Source: Ephydatia muelleri | Lineage: Eukaryota; Porifera; Demospongiae; Spongillida; Spongillidae | Direction of reading: 5' to 3' | Length of the DNA stretch: 64,000 nucleotides | Assembly: GCA_013339895.1 (NCBI GenBank) | Contig: JABACO010000003.1 | Span: 11,453,349 to 11,517,348, forward strand | The notes under the pieces: model-generated | Told to the model about the DNA's origin: nothing | What the model saw: the letters and a program-made list of their open reading frames with translations, nothing else | Database searches by the model: none | Shown here: piece after piece, positions 13,901 to 28,900 of the stretch | How the letters are laid out: every line of letters begins with the position of its first letter | How positions within the stretch are numbered: position 1 is the first letter of the stretch | Program-made: the position numbers and the translations under genes

Positions 13901-16900
13901 TTTTATCGTATTAAATATTGCATACTGCCATTTGTCCATTACAAACTTACGGTCTGTTGCAAATATGAATGCATACATAGCATAAACTACATCATAATTT
14001 GAAATTGCATGCCCCAATGCAGTAGCAATCAAGCATAAACTAAAAGCAAATGCCAAATTAATGTCTACTCTTATATTTACTCTCTACATTTCTTATATTA
14101 TGATACACAGACTAGCATAATTAACATTTTGTCGAAATATGCACCATATAAAAAAAAAAGTTCTGTTGTGTTACAGCTGAGGCAACTAACAGTTTGTCTA
14201 TTGAACCAGCTATGCAGAACAACAGACTTGCACAAATAATTCTGCATATGGCCAATACAGTTTACAAACATCAAAGTCATCAAAGTCAATTTTAGGGCTA
14301 AATATACAGCACAAATGTGTTCTGTTGTGTATATAGCAGGGACAACAGTTAGTCTACTGAACAACTTATGAGAGCGACATCCTTGCACGGTATAATTCTG
14401 AATATGACCAGTACGGTTTACATGCATATGACCAATCAGAAAACATACCGTGATCATCATCTAAAATTTCAACTGTAGTCTGGTTCCTCCCTGGTACAAA
14501 AAATACATCACTTTGGTCATTCAGAGCCACTGCAAGGCCAATTGTAATATAAAGTTTATTTTCAGGATTATTGTCATCCAGTATGGTCACATTGAAACAT
14601 GGCATGCTACTGGTGTTATTCCTCTCATCGTATTTGAAGTCGAGGGTTTGAGATTGAAGAATGTAGTCTTGTCCAGCAATTGCTGGCCAAATAAAATGAC
14701 AAAATGAAGAATATTTCTGAAAGAATAAAAACAAACCTGAGTCCCCAAGGCTGCTGTTTCTAACTTGCAACATCACATTTAGATTGCGTCCCAGTTTCCC
14801 TTGGTACAAAACTGCGCAAAGTGTGACATACTGCTGTTCACCTTCCACCACTTGATCAGAAATTTGCATCATTCCAATGTAAACGACTGATGTATCAAAG
14901 AGATGGCATATTAGATGTCTAATCAGGCACACCAACAGAGGTTTGACATACCATCTTTTGAAGATTCTTCTAAAATTGTTAAAAGTAATACACTGTGTGC
15001 ACTAGGGATCCTCACTACATCAGCATCTTGTCTTGACAAATTGAGTGTAACAATAAGAGTTTCATCATTTTCCAGTGTGTAGTCATTTAGTAAGACAAGA
15101 TCAATACACTGGGTCTTATTTCCAGTTGCAGATTGCCCAGGTGTAAATGTTACATTGAATTGACCTCCAATGTAGTCCTTTCCATCAATTGCTGGAAAGA
15201 TGTTAATAATAATATTTTTTCTCGCACATGATAATAGGAAACATACCAGTGATGGGATTGGTTTGTAGCACTACAGTGACATTTCTCTCCACAGCACCTA
15301 CTGTCATAATGACACACAATTTTGCTGTAGAATCTTCCTCAGTGACATTTAGTGAAGTGTACTGCAACTGAACCTCTATGTCTTTAAGGGATAACAATAA
15401 GGCTTTTGTTATAGGCAGAGAAAACCATGCATTTTACACTGTGTAAAAGGCTTACTATACACTAGTGTTATTAGTGTATAACATGTGTATTGGGATTTTA
15501 TACACACGTTATACATAATGCATTGCTGTGTGTATAATGCCACAATACACATGTTATATGCTTAGTGTATAACAAGCCTTTTTACACAGTGTTAGTTGCT
15601 CACATGATTGTACTTTACTGTAGTTTTATTCAACAATATATGATGTGCTTTCCTACATGGTGCATTTCAACGTTCTATTTTGTGCTGTGTAATGTTAAAT
15701 GTAAGCCATGCAGTAGCAATTCATGGTACAAATGTGGCACCCTACTAGGTCTACACAACGTATATGTGCTTTTTTACTTCACGTACAATCATGATCATCT
15801 TCGTAAATGGTGATCGTAGTGACTGGGAAATTGACATCCACATAAACAGCAGGATCATTTGACACCAGCCACAATGAAAGCACATCTGTCTCTCCCACAA
15901 TCATATCATCGATAATAAAGACAGGAACACACCATGGCTGTGTTCCAGGAACAGACCAAGCGGGAAAGTAAACAGAATATGATGGTATGATGTAATCTTC
16001 AATAACTGCAATAAAAAGTAATGAGCTATGTATTAGTGGGCAGTATAATAAACAGTATACATGCCACGGTTTGAGCTCAATTGAGTGTTTTGTGCTGCAA
16101 TGGGCATGTCGATAAGTAGCATGCCCTTAGTTAGCCAATGTGTTAGATTCATGAATACTAACTGCACTTTGAAATTCTACAATTTAATAATGGACCTTTA
16201 AATAAATAGTATTGCAGTTTTAAGATTAATGTGACAATGCAGGGGAACATGCTGATAAATTTCTTATACTTATCCAACCTTCGGCTGTGCTGTTTATTGA
16301 CATTAATGTTGAGGATAAATCCCTGGTTATGTTTCCAGAGGCACTTTCCATTACAACACAGACAAGGACAGATGAATTGACACCTTCTGTTACATTGAAA
16401 GCAGGACTTTGCATTCGAAGTACAACTTCTGTTATTGGGGAAAAAATAAAAGCATTCATTAATTTCAAAATACAGATATCCATATTACTTACTATCAATG
16501 AGATTATACTTTATTGTCACTCTAGTGGATGTCATTCCAAGTAGTATTACAGATGGATCTATCTTTTGCACATTAACAGCAAATGTCCTGTCTATTTGAA
16601 TGATAGTATTATTGTACATAGTAATATTGAGACAGGCTGTAGAATTTGTTGTACTTCCAGGAGGAAAGACCACTTCTAGATTCTGCACACCTTGATAGTC
16701 CACATTTTCTGCACGTTATAATTATCCAAGCAAATAAATTAAGAATAAACATATCCAGCATTTGACTTACGAATAGCAGTAATTTGACTGGTTGATGCAA
16801 ATACAGATACTGGTCTTTTTACAGTTCCGTTGAGAATGACAGCACATACTGTTGCTAATAACCCCTCATATCCAGAGTAGTTTGTGAATGCAAATCCAAC

Positions 16901-19900
16901 ACTTACAACTAAAGAAATTTTCGTAACGAAAATCCTCAAAACAAGATTAATATCTTTTACCATCATCTGTATCTTCTTCAATGTGCACACTTGCTTGGGG
17001 TATCCGAATGACTGTGTGCACAGTATCAATGCTTATCAAGGTCAAATTGAAGTATTCATCATCATACTCCACACTGTTGTCGTCGATTATATCTACATCA
17101 ATGCATAGACTCTGTCCCTGAACTATTGATGAGTTGAAAGTGATTGTTGTATTCACGAGTTTATAGTCAATATTTGCTAAAAGAGGTATGAGGCATAAGA
17201 AATAACAAATATGAATTTTTTATTACAAGCATAATTGCTGTACCATATGCTGTTACATCTGTAGATATAATGCCAACTCTCAGGGTTGTAGCCAGTTGTC
17301 CTGCAAGTAGGACCACACATACAGGTATGGAGGGATCGGTTTCCTTACAGTATAGCAGAATATTCCTCATTCCAAATGTTATTTCTGGAATACAATACCA
17401 ACATGATTGTAAGAATATGCATGGTATTATTCCTGTTCAATTTACTGCATTTCATACTCTGATGAAAACTCACTATCTTCTGGGTCATCATAAATTGTAA
17501 TAATAGTACTGTCATATCCTCTTGGAATGATCACAGCTGGATCACTTGTTGTTAGGTTGGCAAAGAAGAACTCGGTATCTTCAACAACCACACTGTGATA
17601 TATACTAATCATAAAGCATTGGCTATCCCCAGTTTGTAGACCAGATGTGAAAATCAGTGTTGTAATTATGTCTCCATAATCACTACCAGCTGTTGAGAAA
17701 GAATATGATGTGTCTTTCTGGCATAGTGGTCCCACTTACGATCAGCAGTGAAGTTCATTAAATTAACCTGAACAGTAGCACTGCGTCCCAGAGATCCATC
17801 CAGTATGAAAACACATAAAGTTGCTACTGGATCCACTCCTTCTGTTACAGATACTGGCCCAGTGAATCCAATTTGAATATCTGTTATAGAGAAACGAATT
17901 TGTAATAGAATGATTATGAATTATTTACATACAGTCAATGAGTTCATATATTATGACTGTGGTAATGCTTCTATCTGGAAGTGTATTCAGTGGAATTGAT
18001 GAGCTTAGTGATATTGGGACAGTCTCATTGTTCTCAAGAGCTTTGTCATCAATTATTGTGAGGTTAATGCAACTTGTGGAGTTCAGTAGTGCTGATGCAC
18101 CAGGCTGGAACACAACTTCAACTTGATCGAGGGGTATGTAGTCAACATTTGCTAGGAGTGCAAAAATCAATCAATAAAACATAATAGCATAAAGCAAGAC
18201 CAAACACAATTGAGCATGCAACTACAAAAGGTATCTAATTGGTGTTTCATTATTTCTATTAATACAAATGCAGCTTATAAATGTGCATGTTCTATATATG
18301 TCATAACATATCTGTTGATAGTGACCATCGTACCTTGGCATGACAAATTATATAATTACAAAACTTAAAATTATTAAATCATGTATTTATATGATACATG
18401 ATAATACATGCATAATGCATAATGTATCAGCAACAAATATACATTCATACATAAGAAATACAGACATAATACAAGCACAACTATTGTTGATGAACGATGG
18501 GTGTTAAGTCTAACATATATAGTGCGCAACACAACTAATCTGTAGTAATGGGTCTGAGTGGCTAGCCGAATAGCCATGTGAGAGAAAGTGCAAAGAGCAT
18601 GCTCGTCCCATGCTCGGGTGTTGTTAACAAAGTTCCTGCGCTCAGTATCTGCAGCAGCTGAACCTGGCTTCAATAATAATGTTTGGTTTAAGCAGAGAAG
18701 TAGCAGAGATATCAAGTGCTGCAGGTTTGCTACCAGCACCCAATTCTCAACCAAACAATCAGCTGGTCACGAGTTCACTAGGTCTGGTTGTGATCTCCAA
18801 CCACTGCCAGCCTCAAGTTCTGGATTAAGAACTGCCTGTTTGAAGAAACCGACGACAACATTTCTGAGGCCATTATGGTGAGCAATCACATCAGGATCAG
18901 AATATGGCTAGCATAAAGAACCCTGTCAGGGCACAGAGTGAAAAATGTGCCACGTGCCACCACAGAAATGCCCAGCCACTATTTCAAGACAAACTGCATT
19001 TCCTTTGGTGCCAGACATAGACCTAAGGCTGGTGAAGGAGTTGCACCTAACCAGGCACTGGCATGGGTGAGGATATTGTTAGAATGTAAGCTAGATCCAC
19101 AATAGAACTCTCCTGTATTAAATTGTGGTAAACAGCATCATCTATATATTGGGAAAGCACACTTTGTTTCATACAGCTATCGTGTAAAGATGGAAATGAT
19201 ACTGCCGTTTCAGGTGATACTGACAAATCGAAACAGTTCCATTGTGTCAATGGTGTGTTGGCCATCAAGAAGTTCAGGATATGTGGAATGTAGGGACCCC
19301 AAAATAGCAGCTGAACATGTATAATGAGTAAAAGCTCATTGAGACTGATCTTATAGATATTTAAAAATGAGCTTGAAATTGAATATACCCTAAATACTTC
19401 TGTATTATGGAAGATAACAACAGTCATTGATGCTGACTATGATTGCCTTGCTCTCCTTTTTAACGCTTGGTTTCGTTATGATGGGGTGCTAGCAGTTAGG
19501 AAATCAGCCATTCACTGTGCTCTATTATAGATTGGCTTGGCCTCCCCACTTGACCTGCACATGAACGTGGCCAAATTCGAGCTATTTATCCAAAATAATG
19601 CCAGCATGTACCCATCAGCTATGAAGGTCTTTCTGAGGCAAGCATGTCTGTGGGGGCAGCTGCACTGGAGGTAGAGGTGAGAGCCAATGAACCCAAGTGC
19701 TCTGAGTTGGGGTGGGTGTGCGTCCCACTTGCTGTGGAGACATATGGTAACTGAGCACGGAAGCTCATGACACCTTCTCTCGCCTCACACATCCAGCATT
19801 GTCATCACCTCCTCCTGCCATAAGAGCCAAGTCTTGGCTGAAATATATGGCAGGCTCAAATTTCACCATGGGTTGAGCCATTGCCAGGGCAATTCGGTAG

Positions 19901-22900
19901 ATGTTTACCCAACAAAGACAATTTAGTATTATAGAGTGTGTTGATGTGAGCAATATTAGTGTAATGTTACTGTATTTATCAAAATGTTCAAATAATTATG
20001 ATAAATGAATATATTTGTTTGTTTTGTATTACAGAATTTGTATCTATACAGTTACATAAATGGCATAAATGTATACTATACTGAGTTTTTAATAATCGAA
20101 AGCATGCAGCTTAATTTTAATATGGAAAGCATAGTCATGTTCTAAAATTACACTCTGTTATGCCACAAGTTAACCTAAGAAATTTAAGCCAAGTTTATCA
20201 AAGGTTCATTATTACTAATACTTGTCAGTTATATAAAAAATCAGAAACTGGAGTTAAAGTTTCAGGGTATATTGTACTGCCATGCATACTAAATGTTGTA
20301 AACACAGGGATACAGTAGTTTAAGAGGAAACTCAATTACATTTTATTAGTACAGATATATGAAAACTTACCTTGTGCAGTCCCTAGTGCACTGGTGGTAA
20401 CATATGCAGAAACTCTCTTTCCTATGGCTCCTGTTAACAACTGTACACATATTTGACAGCTTGGCTGAAGTCCCTCTGTGACTGTGATGGTACTGCTTTT
20501 GAAACCAATTGCAGCAGCTAGAATAAATCAGTGCATTGAAACACACATCATCCTACTATCATAGTCTAACATACTGTCAAAATCGTCTGTTATTGTAAAA
20601 ATTGCACTTCCTGCTGTTGGCGAGATGCCAACATAATAGAAATAGCTTTTTAGACTAATGAGAATGTTCTCATTATCTTCAACAGTATTGTCTTGTATGA
20701 TGTAGAGGTTTGTGCAATTTCTGGCCCCAAATGTGCCTCCAGTCCAAAATGTGATATTTACAGCAGATGGATTAAAATCTGCTCCATCTAAAAGACAAGT
20801 AAGTTGAACATCTTATCTTGTTGGAATAAACTCATTCCAGACAACAACTGGAGATACAAATCATTTAAAAGCTCATTACAATTCACTTACATGTTGCTGT
20901 TATTCCAGTAAACCGTATCTCCACAGTGACAGGGATGCCCAATGTAAGGGGAGAAGCACTGACTATCTGAGCACATATTGATACCAGTGGTAAGCTACCC
21001 TCCAAGAGTGTTGTAGGGTTGGACCACAATCCAAATATCACAACTGAAATAAATTGGTCAACTTTAAATCCCATTCAGTGTGACTAACTTGAAAAATGAA
21101 ATCTATGTATTATTATAAATGTGACGTTTTCTTCAAGAGAACTATTCATTTTTCACACTAATTTGCTGCTGTCCAATTGCAAAGTAGACTTGCTCGTAGA
21201 TAAAGTCACATGTTGCACATACATATTTATTATTGTGTTAATAAAAAAAACTTCGTACAGCAACATTCTGATTCTGAGAGAATTAATGCATCAGTATTAG
21301 TCATTACACACATATCAGTATAGCATACATTTGCAGAATAGATATCAAGTAGCTGAACAATCAATGCCAACTTATTGTTTCAACTTTACAAGGTTCACAA
21401 ATAAATTCTATAATTCAATATTTTCTTAAATAAATTCAAACTGAAGGCATCATAACAGAGCATGGTGAGCAATCATTCCGTAAGAATATAATAGATTTTA
21501 CTGCAGAACTAGCTTCATAAGTTAACCATGTTGAAATAGGACTCCCATCCGGTACTAACCATTATTTTCCAAAATAGTAACATTTGTTGATGATCTGCTG
21601 TATGGAACAAGCACAGAAGTCCCATTCTGAAGCTGCACTGTAAAGTATGTACTGCCACTGCCACCTTTAATTAGATTGTCTTGAATAAGTGTAATACCAT
21701 TAGATGCAGAACATCCAGAAGTTTTCCCGTTGTTAACAGTGATTTTTGTAAGACTATGGCTGTATTCGGCAGCTGTGAAAACAATTAATTAATTATACAC
21801 AGTGCACATGTAAATCCGCAAATAAATCCCTTTGTAAGAAATCATTACTCTATCAAACTAAAATTAGTATTATGCCTCTGGGGGATTCGGATAGACATCA
21901 TTAACTTCACTTTCTGCCACAGAAGATTTGTATAACATTTAGAAAAAAGCAGGGTTTAGAGGTTGATCCGAGGTTATAATAAAGTGTTGCTCACAAAATA
22001 TAAATGACATGATTATGTTTGTAATAATGAATCAAGATCAGTAGGAAATGTCAATCAATTTCATATTTACTTTTGGGAAATAAGACAACGACAATATGGT
22101 AAGAATTATTCTAGTTTAGGGGTACCCTGCCCAATGAGCAGGCTATGTCTACGGATTGGCAGCTGTTCCACATTTTGAGCCACAATTACACTTGATTGTT
22201 GAATGAACCAAAGTTAAGCTCAGGTTGCATATTCAGAGTTTTGACGTGAGCCACGTATTGTATTGTTTTACATTTCATGTTTGATGCGAACTCCTCATCA
22301 CTGAGTGGTCCTAGACACAACTTCTTATCAATATAATTTATTGCTCAGATATATTCAACTACAAGTCACCAAATACGAGCATCAGTGGCTGCTGCTGCAA
22401 AATTGATGGCCACTGTAGTAAGATCATCTCAGCATATTTTAGGACATAACCCATACTGGTGGAAGTAATATGTACATGTATGCTTGCAAAAGCTTATAAC
22501 AGCAATGAAATGTGGATTTAAAAAGCCAGTGTCAGTTCATTATGGAAGTGGAGGGGGCAAGAGCTCTGCTAAAGTGCTGGTCCATCCTGTAAACTAAAGT
22601 TCTGCCAACTGAAAAGTACTGGGGTCAGATGCAGATTGGCCGGTTGAGAAAGAGCAGAGAACAGTGGTAACTGGTCGTCCATTATGTGGCATAGTTTGCC
22701 AAGCTGGTGGACCAGTTGGACAACAAAACCAAAACCATGCTGAGATGTGATAAAGTAGTGAGCATTCTTGGGTGCCTAGTTGGCTATTTGAATCTTACGA
22801 TGTGCAGTTGCTACAGGAGTGTAACCACATTTGCAGATTACGGCAACAATAGAAAAAAATCCAACCACTGAATGTTGCAGAAAAGGAGCTTCTGACCCAT

Positions 22901-25900
22901 CACAGTAAGTAAGCTCTTTAGCCCAATGATTCTGAGGCATCAGTGAAACGTTTTAAGGACTACATAGTATTCTCCTTCCAGTAGAGCATACTATGTAGAA
23001 AGCTGCATTGAACTCAATTATGCATCCAACTTCATGCCTGGTTGCCATAGCAACTGTATTGTACAGGGCGGAGTATAGTGGATTCTGAAGTCCTTCTTGT
23101 CTATAAAGTCATTGAGGCTAACACCTTCTAGTTCAGACAGCACATAATCAACCAACATTTCCCATTCTTCTTTGTAGCCCTGATGCACATAGGTTGGCCA
23201 AAGGAGGCTCTAAGAATTTGCCCAGGATGTATCCTGCAGCAATTTCGTTAGTTAGATCAGCATCTAGGAACTTGAGTGATAAGAATTATAGGAGAAATGA
23301 GGTGACAGATTATCCAGTGCAAACACCAATGTCTGGCACCAGCTAGCAGGGGATAGCTTATCTCTTATTCAAGGTAGAGGGTTTTAAATATTGTTTGAGC
23401 TTGCTGGAGCTTACCTGGGTGCAAGGACAGGCTGTGGCAGACGGTCTCCACCACAACCTGGATCCCAGCACCTGTGGGTAAAGTGTGCTGCTACCTCCCT
23501 TACTGCATTCCTGAAATTGAAGGAATAGTACAGGGTCATTTAACGCTAGCCTGCATCAATCAGCTTTATATGTATTAGCCTTTTGACTGAGCTGCATGGC
23601 TTCATTCTGGACCACTTGCATTTTAATACCTAAAAATGCATAATTGTGCAAACAATTATAACTCCTACCAAACAAGGATCAGGAAGTAATGTACTTTTGC
23701 AACACTTTCTGCTAAATACCACTTTCAAGCTGAAAGTGGACTTTGTCTTTATTTACTAACACCTGAGCATGAACCTCCCGCCACAGGTCTACTTAGCAAT
23801 GGTGTCATACCTACACCACACTCGGTCCTATCCACAAGTAACTCTACAATCAAACTACTTATCGAAGGCAATGAATGCTGCATGCAAAACGGCAGCCAAT
23901 TCTTAACAAGGCATTAGAATTTCCGCTGGATCAATTGGGAAAAGGATCATAAGACAACTCATAATCACCTGATGATGCTCAGAGCAGCAATAATGTTTGC
24001 CAGTGTGTTCACAGTGCCGACGCAATGTGGGTTCAATCCTTTTGAACAACTCACTGCAAAGGACATCACAGTATCCTAGATCAGTTTCCTGGTGTTCATA
24101 AAGTGGTCCTAGACTGATCAGTGAGGCAAGGGGCTGCATGTAGGATCAGAATGGGGTGAACCCGCCAATAAGAGCTGCCCAGTTTATGGGAATCAGATTG
24201 TGCCTAGACTATTCAAAACCATCAGCTCAAGAACTGCTACACTTTAAATTGAGAGCAGCAAAGTCCATGAGGTCTTATCTACATGATCTCATCTGCAAGT
24301 GAAGCAACAACACAGACCTGTAAAACACCAAACCCTCGGAATTGGGACAGATACAGCAGCTGCCAAGATTGCAACCTTCCTCCAGCAACCATCCATCCAG
24401 AACATTGATCAAAGGCGGAGCTCTCCTTACAATAGTTTGTATTTATTGGGAGCGGTAGCATTTGGGACTGTTTCCCAATTGCCACAAATCATGGCCAGCA
24501 TCGTGGTTTGGATTGCAGACAGACCAATGGTAGCAAGTGCCTAAAATTGGTCTCTACTGGCATTGTAGAAATCACCTACCTGTGGCTGCGCTTGCCCTTT
24601 TAGTGGGCAAACAATGATGGTGAAACACTTCAGGCTACTCAGTGCATAGGATTGTTTCCAGTGATAGCAGTGAGGAATATTTAGAACCTAATTCACTTTA
24701 ATAGATAATGCTCATTTATCAATGTTAAACAGTGCTTTATAGCATGCATCATGATGAGCTGATTAACAATAATGATCCGCAGTAACATTATTTCCACACT
24801 AAATGAGCATGGCTTACCTGTTGCCGTTCCTTGTATGAATTGCACGTTTACTTGTAAGTTGCTTGAGACAGGACCGTTGAGTACAGTTACACATATTTGC
24901 ACTGAGCCTGCACTTTCATTTACTGTGATGCTGCTCGTGTTCATTACAACTGTGTAGACAATTGCTGCAGGAGCAGGTGTGGGCGTGACAAATAGACCCG
25001 TAGACGTATAAATCGAGCGTGTGGCCGTAGATGTATAAATCGAGCGTGTGGCCGTAGATGTATAAATTGAGCCTGTTGAAGAGAACGATTTTGTGCTTCT
25101 AAATTAGTTTCATTGTGGTTAATTTCATTGGTAAAAATTATGAAATTATATTATGTAATAATATAATACACATTACGTAGATACATCTACGCAAATTTGC
25201 ATCCATGTTTTTGTCACAAATAATATCTAGAATCGTTCATACTACCAGCTTTGTTCAAACTTCATGAGTACTTGCAAATCACACTACGTAGATAAGAATT
25301 TAAATTTGCACTATTGTGTATTTCTATTGAGCATTGGAATATCTACGCGCAAATGTCTTGCTTACTATCAATGTTAATGATGGTCACAACCACAGATGTT
25401 CCATACGCTCTGTCCCCAATAGATGCTAGAGAATCACTTGGATACAAATTCACTGTGAATGTCTTTGAGGGAGCAATAATCAAATCATCGATTGTTTGTA
25501 TTGTTATGCAAACACTTTGCATTGTGGTGCTTCCGACAGCAAACATTTGATAAATACTTGCCCCAATATAGTTTACTCCACCTGAGTAGAGATAAAACAT
25601 AATACAAAAAAAGAAAAAAATGTTAGGTGAGTGGGAGAAAAAGATATGTGCATCGAAGTATTGCAATTAGGAGAAAAGAGAAGAGATGTAGTATTGCAAG
25701 GAGGTACTTTACACAGTTATACTGATATGCAACAATCTTAAATAGTACAGACAAAAGAGGTTATACACATTTATTTCAGCAATGATTTCAATGATTCACA
25801 CAGATGAATGGTAAACTGTGCAAAAAAAAGCAGTATACAGTGGTGTATATTTATGCGTATATTTCTAGATACCATAAAAATACCATGATTGTGTATATTT

Positions 25901-28900
25901 CAAATATACACATAGGTATATTTCAAGAATCCGCAGGTGACAATTGGATTCACACACCACGTATATACGCTAATACTGTAATATCTAAATGTTCACTTGC
26001 TAAAAATTAAGATTGAATCTACTTCGACGTTCATTTAAGATGACTTGAGCTGCATTGCAATTTTCAGTACCAGTACGTCTAGGTGGCATGTGTGGATAAT
26101 TATCGATATGTGCATGGTTTGGTGTATTGCATGTATTAGAATTTCAATATCCTGGTGGCCGACAAAATGCCACTCCCCGTTAATGTCATTAAGACCACGG
26201 CAGAGAAAACCGTCCTGCTTGTAAGTGGGTGCAGGATAGAGTGATGTTGGCGCCTTAAAGTTATGATACTAATGATGGTATACCATTTCTTGTTACATCA
26301 TAGATACTTCTGGTACAAACGAGTGCAGAAGAAATAGTAATAAAAAATTGTTTAGAAACATGACAATGCACAGAAGAGTTGGTGTTACCATCACGTGAGT
26401 CATAGACTACAAGAAAATGGCCAGACTTTCCACATTTCCTGATGCATCTCAGGAGCACTTGACATTTGAATCACCACATTACACAGGTGGATGTGATGTA
26501 CCTCCCTCAGAAGCAAGGTGTGACCGGAAATGGGCGTTACCGTCATGTGAGTCATACACGAGCAGAAAATGGTCAGACATTTCACAATTCTTGACCCATG
26601 CCAGGAATACTTGACATTTGAATCACCACATTGCACCTGTGGATGTGCTGTAACCCCCTCAGAAGAGTGGCAATACTGTGTTACTGTCACGTGAGTCATA
26701 GACTTCAGCAGAAAATGGTCAGACTTTCCACATTTCCTGATCCATCTCAGGAACACTTGACACTTGAATCACCACATTGCACCGGTGGATGCGCTGAAAC
26801 CCCCTCAGAAGAGCGGCGTGACCGGAAGCGGGCGTTACCGTCACGTGAGTCATAGACTTTAGCAGAAAATGGTCAGACTTTCCATATTTCCTGACTCATC
26901 TCAGGAACACTTGACATTTGAATCACCACATTGCACTTGCGGATGTGCTGTAACCCCCTCAGAAGAATGGCATGACCGGAAGTGGGCGTTACTGTCACGT
27001 GAGTAATGCACTTTAGCAGAAGATTGTCAAACGTTCCACATTTCCTGATCCATCTCAGGAACACTTGACACTTGTCCTCTTCCCTTCACTCCAGATTGAA
27101 TGGTTCGTCAACCTTAGCTTGAAGCGAAAAACGTCATTTGAACACCATTTTGTATTTGGTAAATATTAATAACTAATTTGGCGCCAAGGTCAAGCACCAC
27201 GTGACGAGCAGCTCCAAGAGGCCAGAAAGAACTATTTAGGTTAGTTTACAAGTACACAGATTGTAATTGGCTTATTGGCTATCTCAACCGGCAGATTTTA
27301 CAGCGCTCCTTTTGCTGAGCGTGCTTGAATCTCTAAGACCGTTTTTAATTACATCCTGACTACATTGCATCATCATAAGACAGCTGGTTCCTCGTTACCG
27401 CAAAATGTATACGTGGATAGGACTTCAATATGAGCAGCTACACCCGGTACGGCCGGTAGTAAGTCTCTCACGAAGTATCATTCAGGTCTCTTTCTCGAAC
27501 ATGTTTTAGAGACACCACCATGTGAAACGTATCGAAGGACAGCAATCTCGGTGGATAAAGCGGATAAGCGATTGCTTTTCCTTTCACACGTAAAGCGAAT
27601 GGCTGGTGGCGAGATTGCATTGAATACTTCAATATGAAGAGCAGAAGTACTGGATTGCTATGGCGTTAAAGGTAGTTTAAGAGGCTTTGTTGTTCGAAAT
27701 TATATATTATAATCCCCTCCGGCCTCAGGTTCATAAGAGTTCTCTAATTGAAGAAGTATAGGCATGCCAAGCGATCCCGCCGACAGAGTAGGCCTTTATA
27801 GCTGTGTAAAGTTTTACGTATGGATGCGCTTTTTACTGTAGTATGGGATATGTTGATGGGTTCGAGGAAAAGAAAAAGGCAATTGTGGCCGTCATGTATA
27901 TTTGAAGTGGTGAGTGATGACCAGGACGCTCAACAAATACACTTTTCTGTCGTTTGAGGTACGAATTAGACAGAAAATAAGCTCCTATATGAATATGGCG
28001 AAGTGTAATGAACCAATGGTTAGATAGTATGATGTTAGGGGTGGGAGTGAGGTAAGAGAATGTCCATTGGGTGAAGAATGTTGCACATAGCTCCATGTGC
28101 TTAGCTGTTGAGTAGGTGTTAGAGATGCGCATAGTTGGCCATGTGTAGTTTGGTATATAGTATCTGGTGGGTGCAGTTTGGGTCAATCTAGGCGTCTGTA
28201 CGAGTGTGCATTGCTGCTGTACCCTACGAAATCATCTACCGGAATGTCTAGCGGAGAAACCAACCAGGAGACGCAAGCGGAAGCCATCCTATCTCAGATG
28301 TCCGGTTTCATGACGGGGTTGCGGGAGTTCAAAGATGAAATCACCGGTCAGCAGGAGGAACTGGTCTGAGTAGCCATCAAGCGGTCCAGGCAGGAGCGAC
28401 CTTATGCTTTTCGGCGGCCAGGAAATGCCGCACAGTACACCTTTGTTGAAGAGGTGATGGAACATGTCCGGGAGGCGTTCTGGCACTTGGAAAAGGTGTG
28501 AGGGACGAAGGCCGAGGCGGCACTTAAAGAGCTAAAGGAGGGAGAAGCGTTACTTACGCGCAGGATGCGGCTAATTAAGATCGCGGATAGATCCGACCAC
28601 GGGTGGAACACAATCGCTGCCTACGAAAACAACGAACTCGCATTGGACTCAGAGGATGAGAAGAAGCTGCTGAGGGCCGAAAAGGAAGCAGAGAAGAGGG
28701 CGACAAGGAAGAAATCAAAGGCGGCAACAACTTCCGCTGCACCACTGGTGACGACGGGGGATGTTGCTCCACGGAGACACGGTGCGGTACTTCCAGCGAG
28801 GGTTGGCCCCTGTTTCGGTTGCGGGGAGCTTGGCCATTTAATCGGCCGCCGCGAGGAGCTCGGTGCCTGGGGCAACGGCGTAAGTGTATTCTGACTTTCA

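Noticed and set aside
18588-18881. 97-codon plus-strand frame in a gene A intron
   Set aside because: Overlaps degenerate LINE-like sequence and has no motif or splice context.
26261-27064. Several frames with FLRWIRKCGKSDHF-like repeats
   Set aside because: By-products of the 150-bp satellite.
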